DNA of 64,000 bases from Ophiosphaerella korrae (lineage: Eukaryota > Ascomycota > Dothideomycetes > Pleosporales > Phaeosphaeriaceae). The stretch lies in contig JALNQF010000063.1 in NCBI GenBank assembly GCA_028456385.1, positions 62,001 through 126,000 of the forward strand, given 5' to 3'. This document shows positions 1 through 10,110 of this stretch, piece after piece. Position 1 is the first letter of the stretch, and each line of letters opens with the position of its first letter. Under the pieces are notes generated by a model that worked only from the letters and a program-made list of their open reading frames with translations, did not search any database and was not told where the DNA came from. A program made the position numbers and the translations under genes.

Positions 1-175
1 AATTAGTTTCCGGTTTTTTAATGAGCATACTTTGCTTTCCCATCCTTGTCGGTACTATTCCCAAAATGCCTAGCAAATTTCTAGCTGCTTGGTCCATAAG
101 AATATTTTCTTCACGGTTTAGTGCGAGCAATACTGTACACCAACACCAGTTTTAGTGCATTCTTCCTCCATAGCA

Positions 176-1159
176 TTACTCTAGTTCCCCCAACGGTCCC
201 CGTACGTCACTTGCATCTAGCTCTGTTGGCCTCTTGTCTTCCGAGCCACTCTTTTCAGCCAGTGGAATTTTTCGTTGGCTGTCATTTCCCGACAGTTCAG
301 CCTTATATTCAGGTCTATGATCGCATTCTTCTTTAGCAACAGCAGCTGGCTTTCGACGGCGTATTATAAATAACACCAGAAAACCGAAGATTAGAACGCC
401 TCCTAGAGAGCCTCCAACGGCACCGCCAATGATAACTGCATGATTCTTTCCGGAGTCAGAGGAGTTTGACGAAAACGAGGAGCTTGATGCTGGAGAGCTT
501 GAGAGGACTATATAACAAAACAATCAGAACCGTTCTCACAGTAAGATGGAAGATGATACATACTAAGCGAAGCCGGAGCGTTAATACTACGATACAAAAT
601 AACTCCGCCTGTTGTACCGCAATGATAGAAGGTAGCTGAGCCGCTCTGTTTCAAGGAGTCGGAGTAAACGGTATTGATCTGACATATTGACGGACTCTGA
701 CTGTTTAGCGTTAGTGTTATACTTCCAAACTGGAAATATCGGCAACTCGTTTATAGTTTAATCACTTACCATTCGGTTTCGCCTTTTCTGTCCATATAAA
801 GCATGGTGCTGATGTTGTAGCACATGTAGCCAATACTGCCGCATGGCCCACCAGTAGTGCAGCATCCACCATATATTGGATTTAAACTAGGAGTGGAGGT
901 AACCATCCACGCAGAACCGGTGTTACATACGCTAATGGAGTCTATATATGTCAAATGCTTCTGGCATGCTACAAGTTCCGACTTCCGCCAAAGACTTACA
1001 AGAACTTCCAAAGGAGACATATCCAATATCGTTTTGGGCAACTGTTGCTCGTTTCAATAGTGGAGGAGGCGTTATTTCCACCATTAACGACGAAGACACG
1101 GCATCAGCAACTGTGCGAGCAAAGAGGTACCAAATAATAATGAGTACGGTAGAGCCCAT
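176..1159 (-). CDS. Cys-containing single-pass membrane protein, hypothetical
   Basis: The ATG at 1159 opens a protein with a hydrophobic N-terminus that looks like a signal peptide. An extracellular part with about nine cysteines and a Gly-rich segment follows. Next come a Ser-rich stalk, one membrane segment (VIIGGAVGGSLGGVLIFGFL type, with Gly-rich entry), the basic stop-transfer RRRK and an acidic cytosolic tail. Proposed exons are 1159-1000, 941-770, about 740-564 and 507-176. Introns 942-999 (GTAAGT...ATATAG, 58 bp) and 508-563 (GTATGT...ATATAG, 56 bp) keep the frame. The junction around 735-769 does not resolve: the obvious donor at 769 gives a phase that does not match the next open segment, so exon 3 may be misplaced or the gene damaged. 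The plan resembles fungal surface proteins with a Ser-rich stalk, but I recognise no named ectodomain. Membrane topology is clear; function is unknown. Confidence 0.6.
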
Positions 1160-1716
1160 GTTGTTGAGTAGAAGGGCGATTGGATGTGTGATGTAAGTTT
1201 GTCAGATAATAGGCCTATATTGTCAGAATCCTGGCATGCGAGATCCTCTGCTCGATCTCGTTGTTCGTGAGGAACAAGGTTGCGATCTTTCAGCTATGGT
1301 GGGGTTAGCGGCTTGGCGATCGTCGCGCTAGTGCGCTGAGCCAATCAGAGCACCGCGCCAGCTGAAGCAAGCCAATCAGCAGATTCCAGGCACACCCGGA
1401 ATCTGTTGCTCATCTCTGCGCGCGTGCTATCGCGCATCTAATCGTGCATCCAATCACGCACACTATCTGATGAGATAATATCGGTGCAATTCGGAGAGTT
1501 ATAAGTATACATCTACAATGTACTACTAACAACAGCAGAGTTAGTATACAATGAAGTTTAGGGCATGTATATAAAGAGATTTCCATAACTTACTATAGAA
1601 CAATACAACAGTTTCTTCCCAATCTTCCTACCACAGACATCTATCACTTACACGGATTTGCGTTACTATCGAAACCTACCCTCAAATCTGACAAAGTTAT
1701 GACGATGCCTGATTCC
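1160..1716. other. Intergenic, CCAAT-rich repeated segment and promoter-like stretch
   Basis: No gene is supported. Positions 1335-1412 contain two CCAATCAG boxes and a segment that recurs at about 7483-7562 and, inverted, near 10360-10385. Further on, TATATAAAG lies at about 1570, followed by a CT/CA-rich stretch like a fungal 5' leader. The first downstream ATG (about 1699) opens only a 22-codon frame. It may be the promoter of a gene whose body has been lost. Confidence 0.4.
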
Positions 1717-1920
1717 TCATACAATAAGAAATCTATAGGGCTTATAATAAATATCTCTATGGACTAAAAATTCTGTTCCGTTAATCGTAAAGGGGAAATC
1801 TGAAGCTGATATACATGAAATGAGAATCAAATGTTGGAAATAGCGGGGCTGTGTGCAGCCAAAAATAGTTGAGTTATGATTCTTGTAGTACCGCTGCCCT
1901 CGTGCTAAGATATTGTCCAA
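1717..1920 (-). pseudogene. Possible BTB/POZ domain fragment
   Basis: On the minus strand a short open frame ends in a segment (SDFPFTINGTEFLVHRDI) that resembles the start of a BTB/POZ domain, where fungal proteins usually read SD.T...G..F.VH+..L. The frame stops about a dozen codons later, has no ATG start and has no other BTB parts around it. I read it as a decayed fragment of a BTB gene in AT-rich sequence. The match is short and could be chance. Confidence 0.3.
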
Positions 1921-2568
1921 GTGATATCATCTCAAGTGCTAATACATGCAAATTTAACCGCTTGGTATAAAGCTGTTGAGTAGGTCTTCTGAAGGATACG
2001 CATTTGCGAATGTGGAACATAAGACGAAAGGCAGATAGCATAACTAGCTTTCCTGCTCGACCCGTGATTACTTTGGGTGGGAAAACTAATTTAACGGACG
2101 GTACTTTCTGGGCATCGCCCTCTCAGCTGTAGCTGTAAGGTCTCGAACCAGCAAATTTGATGTGCCTTGAGAATCAGGAAAAAGTGTGGTGCACAGGAAA
2201 CCGGAAACTGATTGTGCAAGCCACTGTAATGATACCGAGTGAGATTGCAATTATAAGTTGATGAGTGGTGCCCTTGGGGACCAATTTTAGGCCCTGTTGC
2301 GGAAATGCTTATCTATGGAGGGAAAGCTCAAAGTACAGCCTTGTGGCAATTTGAGAGCTCACAGCCTCCTTGAAGACGGCAACTAGACTTGAGAAAAGCG
2401 ACTGGGGGGAACTAACACGATCATCCACAACAGATCACATCTCGTTTGAAAATTCTACTATTTAACCCTACTCTAGCTAGCTTCATGAGAATCATGCAGT
2501 GTTATTGCCTCATATTGCTCGCAAAGGTTGGACACTGAGGTCGTAGAGCTAGGTGTGGTCGCCCCAGG
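1921..2568. other. Intergenic with degenerate duplicated segments
   Basis: No coding region. Two stretches are diverged copies of sequence elsewhere in the window. 2262-2315 plus 2352-2465 match about 3800-3935, with an insertion of about 80 bp. 2195-2245 matches about 5430-5485. The copies differ largely by C/T and G/A changes. Confidence 0.45.
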
Positions 2569-3699
2569 TTAGTTCCGAGCGAGGAACTCTGCGAAAGATT
2601 CGCTTTCTTTGCTAGCTGGCACGCAGACCTCAGCATCATACTCCATCTGCATCTCATGGAGTCGTTTGCTTAACGCCATATGTGCGATGAGATTTCGTAA
2701 ATGCGGTTCTTTTTGTAGCTTCTGATCAACAAGGTCTTGAAGATATAGCATCTGGAATATATATATCATCGCTTAGATGCTCAACAAAGGAAAAGTTTGA
2801 TATGATCTGTAATATCTGAAGTGCATTTCATTTAATTCTAAAGTATTGACGCCGGCTGGTTGGGAGAGGGTCCATTTTCGGGACCTTCCCATTTGTACCA
2901 GAATCGTCTTGGGCACCGACACGAACTGCTTTGGTATGACCCGCACATCCCACTAGCCTTGGAGGAGCTGAGAATTCCTGAGCGTATGTCAGTTAGATCT
3001 CAATGTAAGACGGTGGTCACGAACCTCTGTGGCTATCGCTCTCCTCTACGTAGCCTTTCGGCGCCTTGCGGTGCCAGCAATAAATCGGCTTGATAGCTGC
3101 TGACGAGGTACAACGGCAATAAACAATAAAAGTCTATCAACGAGAGGTGCTTGAGTATTGCTCTCTGCCATCTAGCCGGTTCCTCGCCTTCTTCCAAGTC
3201 TTCGTCCTCGTCATACTGCGATTCCCAGATAAGATGTTGATGCAATTCCGACCGTTCGACCTGGAGGTTGCCATATAGGGCTGCTAGTCAAGATTGGGAT
3301 GGATGTGCTGGTACACTACAGAGAGCTATTCGAGGTGGTAGGCCTCCTGATATACACAACCCTAGGCTTAACGTACTGCATCTCCAATCTTTGTGTCTCA
3401 ACAATGCTTTGGGAGGCATCTCTCAGCTCGGCATACTTTTGACATATCCTCAGTTCGGGGTGTTGTCCGGAGGAGGGTTTGAAGATTGAGCTCCAATCGT
3501 GAGGCTGCAAAGTGCTGCAACCTTTAGAGACGGTGTATTGGTGCTGTAAGAATGCCGATATATCCAGAGCGAGCTCCAAATCGTCTAAGATCTGCTCGGC
3601 TCTCTGGATTAGGTCATGGAGATTTTCTTCAGCTTCGAGGATCAAGTCTGCAGACAAGTCTGAAAGCAATAACTTGTTGTTACGTGTTTGAGGTTCCAT
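2569..3699 (-). CDS. Hypothetical multi-exon gene or decayed gene, model unresolved
   Basis: Three coding-like blocks lie in one direction. Block A starts at an ATG at 3699 and runs to 3316; its product is acidic, Leu-rich and probably helical/coiled. Block B (about 3280-3033) has an acidic DEDEDLEEGEE stretch. Block C (2754-2569) follows a good acceptor (TATTCCAG) and encodes about 61 residues up to a stop. A likely intron starts near 3318, but donor and acceptor phases do not fit, and block B does not join cleanly to block C. Either I have missed exons or the gene is broken. I recognise no family. Similar duplicated segments flank it (about 3800-3935 and 2262-2465). Confidence 0.35.
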
Positions 3700-4144
3700 G
3701 TGGTAAATGGTCACAATGTCATTCACAGGATAATTAATTATGTATGCAAGTTACTGATAGATAGAGAGCACACCAAGCGAGAGAGCAACTATAACATCGA
3801 TGAATGTGGTGCCGATAGGGGACCAGTTTGGGGACCTGCTGCTGGAATGCTTGTCCGAAGAAGGGCTCGAATGCCAGGCCCCTTTAACTTAGTTAGCTCA
3901 CAACACATCTCGCTTGAGAGTTCTACAGAATCTTGCAGAATCAGCCTCCGCTTTTTCGCGGGCACTTGCTTTCTGCGCACGGACTTTACGCCAAGCACTT
4001 TATCCATTCGAGTTAACTGACGCCGATGCCGCCCGCAGTGATTACCTCATCTTCCACTAGCGCAGGGCGACAGGCAATAACTGGGCCTCGCCTTCAGCAT
4101 TGAACGAAGACACCGTGATCATTTTGTCCATCCACGCTGTCTCG
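3700..4144. other. Intergenic with second copy of duplicated segment
   Basis: The stretch at about 3800-3935 is the better-preserved partner of 2262-2465. A 72-codon minus-strand frame with a real ATG (4007-3789) covers the duplicated part and could be a small exon of the gene downstream on that strand. Nothing else supports it. The rest probably carries the divergent promoter region of the gene starting at 4145. Confidence 0.35.
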
Positions 4145-5080
4145 ATGTCGTCCGAGTGCCCGCACCTTAAGCAGTGCACCGTAACGCATCGCACCAAATC
4201 GACTCAAGCTATCCTAGTTTACAGAGAGGGTCTTCTGTCCTACCAGCCGCCCCCAGAACCCCCGACCCCACGGACACCCGCCCCAAACGCTGTGCGCCGG
4301 ATTGCCAACGAACCCGTCTTTGCAACCGTCGATCCAAGTCTCACTTCATTTCTTCGCTTTCCTACCGAGATTCGCATTGATATATACCGGCTGCTCCTGA
4401 GATGCCGAAGGGACCGGTCTCTCATCGAATATTACGTATGTCTTGTCACCCAGCGTCTCGTGCTCCCACGGGTACGATGCAGGCCGCGCTATCCCTGGAT
4501 CCGACACGGCTTGTTTCCCGCCATCCTCGAATGCTGCCGTGCGATTAACCGAGAGGGCAGCGAGGTACTCTACGGGGAGAACCAGTTTTCGCTAGGCTGT
4601 TTTGCTATGAACGGTCACCCCAACTGGGAGGCTGTGAATTCCTGGCCACTGGGAGAAGGGTACTTTGAAAACATCACCCAATTGCAATTGGACCATCGAT
4701 GGCTTAAGGATCCACCCCGGGTAGAGCAGTTCACTTTATTCCCAAGATTGACAACTCTCGTGATATCGGAATTCATGTCGGGGAAACAGTGGGAGGCGTT
4801 TCTCCAACAGTATGGAGACCTTCTAGAGCATATTCCAAAGATCGAATTCCGTATCAGGGTGATCGAGAGTCAAGTCTCGGCTATTCTGGAACGTGTGCCG
4901 CGTGTATTGGAAGATGGAATATGGGTGTTTCCTGATGTCGAATTAGAGTGTAAGCGTATATACCGGCTATCACTAGACAGTCAGAAGAGGTTAGTGAATG
5001 GGAGAAGGGTTAGATGGGGGTTCCTTGATAGCAGTAACGAGTACGGCATCGTGTGGGACGTCAATCTACTTCTAAGTTAG
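4145..5080 (+). CDS. F-box-like (2EXR/DUF7730-type) protein
   Basis: Intronless frame of 311 aa. I start it at the ATG at 4145; the open frame continues upstream only through non-ATG codons. After a Pro-rich N-terminus it carries the motif LRFPTEIRIDIYRLLLR, the F-box-like LPxEIRxxIY helix of a very large fungal family. This is followed by the family's second signature, CRAINREGSEVLYGENQF. Such proteins are thought to be substrate-binding or scaffold proteins, perhaps in SCF ubiquitin ligases, but individual functions are almost always unknown. The gene lies in the repeat-rich part of the window but shows no internal stops or frameshifts. Family call fairly sure; role unknown. Confidence 0.75.
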   Translation: MSSECPHLKQCTVTHRTKSTQAILVYREGLLSYQPPPEPPTPRTPAPNAVRRIANEPVFATVDPSLTSFLRFPTEIRIDIYRLLLRCRRDRSLIEYYVCLVTQRLVLPRVRCRPRYPWIRHGLFPAILECCRAINREGSEVLYGENQFSLGCFAMNGHPNWEAVNSWPLGEGYFENITQLQLDHRWLKDPPRVEQFTLFPRLTTLVISEFMSGKQWEAFLQQYGDLLEHIPKIEFRIRVIESQVSAILERVPRVLEDGIWVFPDVELECKRIYRLSLDSQKRLVNGRRVRWGFLDSSNEYGIVWDVNLLLS

Positions 5081-7853
5081 GAAAGTACTCTACTAAAATG
5101 ATATCTATGCATTATAGAGGAGATAAAATGAAATATAGTTACCAAATCTTCGGAAGGCTCTAGAAGTCTATAGGGCTCTCATCTTGAACCCCTGCGATTA
5201 GCTAGCTGCATGCGAGTGTAATTGCAACCACGATTTAGAAATCCCGAGCCAGAGAATCCAAGGCATCAATTTTGCAGACCACCGTAACTCCAATGCAATT
5301 CACGGCACATCGCCAGCATGCAGCTTAAGCGCGTTCTTCTTACCACCCTCCCGTTCGTTATACCCAGCTCAACGGGGGCCAGATAAAATGCCCGCAAGTC
5401 TTGGCGGTGAAGTCCATGCGTAGAAAGAGCGTATGTGAGAAAAAGCGGAAGCTGATTGTGCAAGGGTCTGTATCATTGATCCTGCTTTGGCTAACTCATC
5501 ATATTTCCGTAACCTCCCCACCTGTCTGCCGAAATGCCCCGTGCCGAACAAACAAAAAAAAAATTCACTTTTAAGTAGTATAACTTATCAGTGTCAAGAT
5601 TTTTACATCGACGTAGCTAATACGTGCTGTATAGTCTTCTCAACACATCGTCCTCTTTCTAACTAAAAATACATATGTATGATGATTATTTCACCGATTT
5701 TGCTCAGCACGTTCCTAAATCTCTCACGATGCCATTATCGTCATTTCACTATAGAAGGCCACTATCAACTCTAGGAATTGTTAAGACTAGAAAACAGCTA
5801 TATCTAATCATGCGACTGTTCTAAGAGTATTATTATTATATCATAATAAATCAATTGCGGTTGGAACACACAGTTTCGTAACACTGGTCGGTACAAGTTA
5901 GCAAATCTTGGTAGAATTTTGGGAAGTAAAAAACACGTGCGCTTGTACGACTATTATTACTCAATGTTAGCTTCTAAATGTGCTGTACCGCAAAAGTGTT
6001 GCCTTATACTCCGCATGCGTTGCCTATCTCCACTCCAATATTTTTTATTACCAAAACCTTTATTTTATACTTGACGTGCACCAAAAGCTAACATAGTCAT
6101 TCCATTTATTTTAAAGTAGGCTAGTAGGTTTGACGGGACCGTGTTTCAAGGACTCTAGGGGACGTTAGCGATATAACAGCGCGAGATCTCTTCAAAATCT
6201 TACCTCCTCTCAATTCATCCTCGGTAATTTACGATAATGATTGTGGGTATGGCGCAGTGACCATGTCGGTCATGAAATACAACCCACCCACCCGTATCCA
6301 AATCTATGCCACTGATATAAGTCCGATGTTCATGGCGTAACTACAGGCAAAACTAGCTGAAATTCTGTCGTGGTTTGTCAAAGCCGGGAATATGGATGCT
6401 TGTAATCTAACTTTCCCGGACAAAATATTCGACCTTTAATTGGCAACCTTTGTATTCGCTGGTCCTGCTGATAATGCTGCGGGAGCATCGCATATTTTGA
6501 GGACTTAGAGGTTAGGAGGGACTGGTGCCGTGGCGGTGTAGAAGGATATGCCCTGGCACGTAGCCCTTGAAAACGCACACCACAAAGCCCGCGGGATAAC
6601 GAGCTCATGGCTTCCTTCCTGAGCAAAACCTGGTACAAGAAGAAGAAGCTTGATCAAATAACCAAAGACGCAGGCTAGAAAGATGTCAAATTTGTTGAAA
6701 ATGTAGCATGGCTGGATTTGGGTGCGGATCTGAATCGTTGCGCCACAATCGCTTGGACTTTCCTAACTACACTCGTTCGAGGGTGGAGCAACAGTATGAA
6801 GACTGACGGGATGAAGCTATTGATTCCATCGTTCGAGAATTCCGTGAAGGGGAATGACACAATGTTAAGATGACGCTCATCATTTGAATTGTTGCTGATG
6901 TAGCAATGGCGCAGAAGTAGTAGTCAACAAATCTAGAGACCCTGACCATAAAATTTATTCTTAGTATTGCTACTACTCTACGGATACTTGTATGTTCAAT
7001 CCTGGAACGCTATTTCATACTTTCGTCTCAATATTCTCCAATACTATGCTTCTAACTCTTGGTTAAATCACATCGTATAATCAGGAACATATTGAATTTT
7101 CGGTTAGTCTTGTTTAAACCTAGAAAGTCATGTCATAGGAGAATGAAACAGCAAAATTATATCGTATCAAGACAGCCAGCATATACAGCACCTCACTACT
7201 TCTTTTTATAATCTAATTTATCGTTTTGCTTAGAATATTAAGTACGAGAATACTTACGTAGATGGAATTCTTTACTTTTGAGACAATATCTCTTATAATC
7301 GAAGTGCTTTTGTAGCGAGGGTTGCCAGGGCATATCTGTGAGGAGCCATACATCACTCCACATTTTCCATTAACCAGCGCATATTTGATCTTGGTTTAAA
7401 GTGTGCCAATCGTTGATAATTCTATAGAAAATCATTCTCTGTGAACAGAGGGAGGGAGCATAAGGGTCGACTCTGTCGCTGCTGGTTGGCTGAAGCGCGG
7501 CCTCATGCGACGCTTGGGCCAATCAGCAGTTTCTCGCTCGACCTAGAATCTGTTCATTGGCTAGAAAGCTTCGGAGATGGGACTGGCGGTCAGGTATCAT
7601 CAAGTGCTACGGGAGCCAAGGTGGTTACCGTGACAGAGATATTGCACAGCGGAGTAGTAGGTTCATCACATCAACGAGGAAGATAAACGCTTAGTAATTA
7701 TAGGCTTTGGGAATTCCTTGTGCTTAAGTATCAGCAACCCAGCTCCTTGTACTTGAATCGTGGCAATGAGCTAGCCCGTGACGCAATGCCCCCATTAGTC
7801 AAGCTTATCATCCCAAACAGCCAGCTGGGCCCAAAAACCAAATCCTAAGACTT
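5081..7853. other. Long AT-rich intergenic region
   Basis: No convincing gene. Frames here are short (up to 86 codons), overlap each other and lack family motifs. 5430-5485 is a diverged copy of 2195-2245. 7483-7562 is a second copy of the CCAAT-containing segment at 1335-1412. Much of 5560-7300 is strongly AT-rich, as expected for old repeats mutated by repeat-induced point mutation. Confidence 0.5.
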
Positions 7854-8255
7854 CTAGCATGACTGGTTGACCTCATTCCAAAACTCACAAGTATACTCAG
7901 TATGGTACAGGCAAGTAGTACTCCACGTATTACAGACTTCAAACGGCCCCGATGACTCTGGTTGACAGACCCCTGCTTGCCTCCCGTCTTCATAGTAGAA
8001 GTTTAGCCAATCGCCATTCTTATAGTACCTGAGTTTGCCTTGACAACTGACGCAGGGGTTCCCTGATTCTAGTTCTCCACTGTCGAAGATCCCATTGAGT
8101 GAGCAGCCATCGCAGCCACGCTGGTGCATCAATTCAATCTTTTGCATATCGAAAGACTCGCCAAAACCTATGGTGCAGGTAGCCTTTTGGACCTTGAATT
8201 GCGGGCCTGCGAGGGCAAGGACGGGGAAAGCGATAAGTGCGGTGAGGTAGCGCAT
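7854..8255 (-). CDS. Small secreted cysteine-rich protein, candidate effector
   Basis: Single-exon frame of 133 aa starting at ATG 8255. Residues 1-16 form a signal peptide (hydrophobic core, AlaLeuAla before the likely cleavage). The mature part, of about 117 aa, has ten cysteines, including CDGC and CVSC pairs, is rich in Gly, Trp and Tyr, and has no basic propeptide site. An even cysteine number and small size fit a disulphide-stabilised apoplastic protein. I recognise no family. A TATAAA box lies at 8423-8428, about 170 bp upstream of the ATG. The gene sits among decayed transposons yet has no stops, which suggests it is functional or recent. The host-interaction role is inference from size, secretion and location. 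Confidence 0.75.
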   Translation of the reverse strand: MRYLTALIAFPVLALAGPQFKVQKATCTIGFGESFDMQKIELMHQRGCDGCSLNGIFDSGELESGNPCVSCQGKLRYYKNGDWLNFYYEDGRQAGVCQPESSGPFEVCNTWSTTCLYHTEYTCEFWNEVNQSC

Positions 8256-8422
8256 TGTGGAAGTATCGTGGTTGTTTGATGTTGGAAGGCTTGGTTGATT
8301 TTGTGGATTCTAACAAAGATAGGTGTAGACGTTGATGCTTCGTGATGTTCGGCAATAACGAGGTGAGATTCTTGAAAGTATTGACGATAGAAGTATTGAG
8401 ACTATATGGGTTGCTGGCCTTT

Positions 8423-8428
8423 TTTATA
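8423..8428 (-). promoter_or_regulatory. TATA box of the 10-Cys secreted protein gene
   Basis: TATAAA on the minus strand about 170 bp upstream of the ATG at 8255, at a usual distance given a fungal 5' leader. Confidence 0.45.
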
Positions 8429-8580
8429 CTGAAGTACAGAGTAATACCCAGTCGTCCACTCCTAGAAAAGCGGGTCCCTAGCAGGCATTTCTATTAGTAT
8501 ATCAATAAAACATGAGTTGCTAGTATAAGATAATGGAAATCCTTCCCACCTAGTGCGCAGAGTCTTTACAGTAACACGAC

Positions 8581-8917
8581 ACAGTAGAACTCTTGAGACA
8601 TTAATACGAACCACAGTTCTCACCTATTGGATAGTTCGCCAATCCTATGCTATATAAGGCCAATCCTATTGTGGGTATTGTATTTCGTTCAACATCCTTT
8701 TGTGGATAAAAGTCAATCCTATGCGTGACAATTATCTAATTTTGGCTAACAGCAGAACCCTTGAGACGTTAATACGAACAATAGTTCGCACCTATTGGCT
8801 AGTTTGCTAATACTTTACCGTATAGGGCCAATCCTATTGTGGGTATTGTATTTCGTTTACCATCCTTTTGTAGATGAAGGTCAATCCTATGCGCAACCAT
8901 TATCTAATTTTGGCTAA
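8581..8917. repeat. Tandem direct duplication, two units of about 168 bp
   Basis: Unit 1 runs from 8581 and unit 2 from 8749. They share most of their sequence, for example GCCAATCCTATTGTGGGTAT and ATTATCTAATTTTGGCTAA. Many differences are transitions (for example CAGTAGAACT versus CAGCAGAACC). Both units hold CCAATCC boxes. No coding potential is seen. Confidence 0.8.
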
Positions 8918-9213
8918 TAGGCTGACCTTGGCCTGGACTAAGAATAACCTCGGCAACAGCTAGTCCGAAAAAGTCAAATTAATTGTTTGAATACTTTGTA
9001 AGCAATCAATCAAACAGTTTGAAGGGCTCTATCTATCCAATTAAACAGTCTAAAGTCGTTAGACTAATGGATTGATTGGCTAAACGTAGATTTTTTTCTA
9101 ATAGATTTGATGGATAATTAGATACTGATATAATGTAAACTATCACCGAGTCAACCTACATCACCGAGTGTCCCAAAATTTGCCACGACTCTTACCTACC
9201 CCATCAATGTATC

Positions 9214-10110
9214 ATGTCCCAACTTAATAACGCTTTGTTACGTCAACACAAAGACGGAATAGAGCTTGCCCTCCAAGCTTATAATATCGGCCAATTCCGA
9301 AGCCATCGGGCTGCTGCTGTGTTCAACGTCAATCGCCGTACCCTCTCTCCACGCGCTAATCGAATGACGTTTCGACCAGATACATAACTAAATTACTAGA
9401 AGCTTATTGTAACTGACGAGTGGACGATTGTCTAGTATATCCTTGACCTTGATTCGAGTGGATTTGCGCCCCGGTTGTGCGAGGTGGTAGATGTAGCTGA
9501 TAAACTACTGGCAGGGCGGGGTGGAGAGCTAGTTAGTAGGTGAGCGATGGGCTGAGAGGTTTGTAACGTGCTTAGACAAGCTGAAGATGGCGTTCGATTG
9601 AGCAAAAAACTGGCAGAGAATACTCCAGAAAGATTCTAAGGTAATTAACACGTAGTTTAAGTGTGTTAAAGAGACTAAAGCTGAGTATAGTATCTACGAT
9701 AATGACGTGTACAGCTTTAAAAAGATTAGTTACTAGATAGGTGTTGCTGGGTCAATAAAAGTTGTCACAGGCTTTGAGAGAAATACTCGGCCTGAGCTCG
9801 TCCAGCCAGGGATTATTACCCTCTACATGCCTGCTTATCTATCGCATATCCTTCTGTTTCTCGCTGTTGAAGCTTAAGTACTCTCAGCGCGCACGGGACT
9901 TCGTATACAGACGCGTCTTCTACGTCAACAAAGCAGGCTTCCAGCCTTTAAAGACGCGTTTTTTAACGTGTTTACGATAAAGAACCGCTATAAGACCCTT
10001 GAAGTAACAAGCCTTGTTCCTAGCAACGCGCAGGTCGTGCTTGATCGCCTTGACGTCCGATTGCGTACCCGTCAGAAGTCGGGAAACCTGGTTCGGTCGT
10101 GCCAGACTTG
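9214..10110 (+). pseudogene. Fot1/pogo-type transposase remnant
   Basis: Reading the plus strand through stops recovers parts of a Tc1-mariner superfamily transposase of the fungal Fot1/Pot2 (pogo) group. From ATG 9214 there is a CENP-B/psq-like helix-turn-helix (ELALQAYNIGQFRSHRAAA). From about 9415 comes the second DNA-binding part (DEWTIV.YILDLDSSGFAPRLCEV). At about 9745-9800 there is a segment matching the start of the DDE domain (GSIKVVTGFERNTRPEL). Near 9850-10060 lies the far C-terminal part (LKYSQRARDFVYRRVF and VPSNAQVVLDRLDVRLR). Nearly all of the catalytic DDE region between these is missing. In-frame stops of the TAG/TAA kind are scattered through it, as repeat-induced point mutation produces. 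It cannot encode an active enzyme. Clear terminal inverted repeats were not found. Confidence 0.75.
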
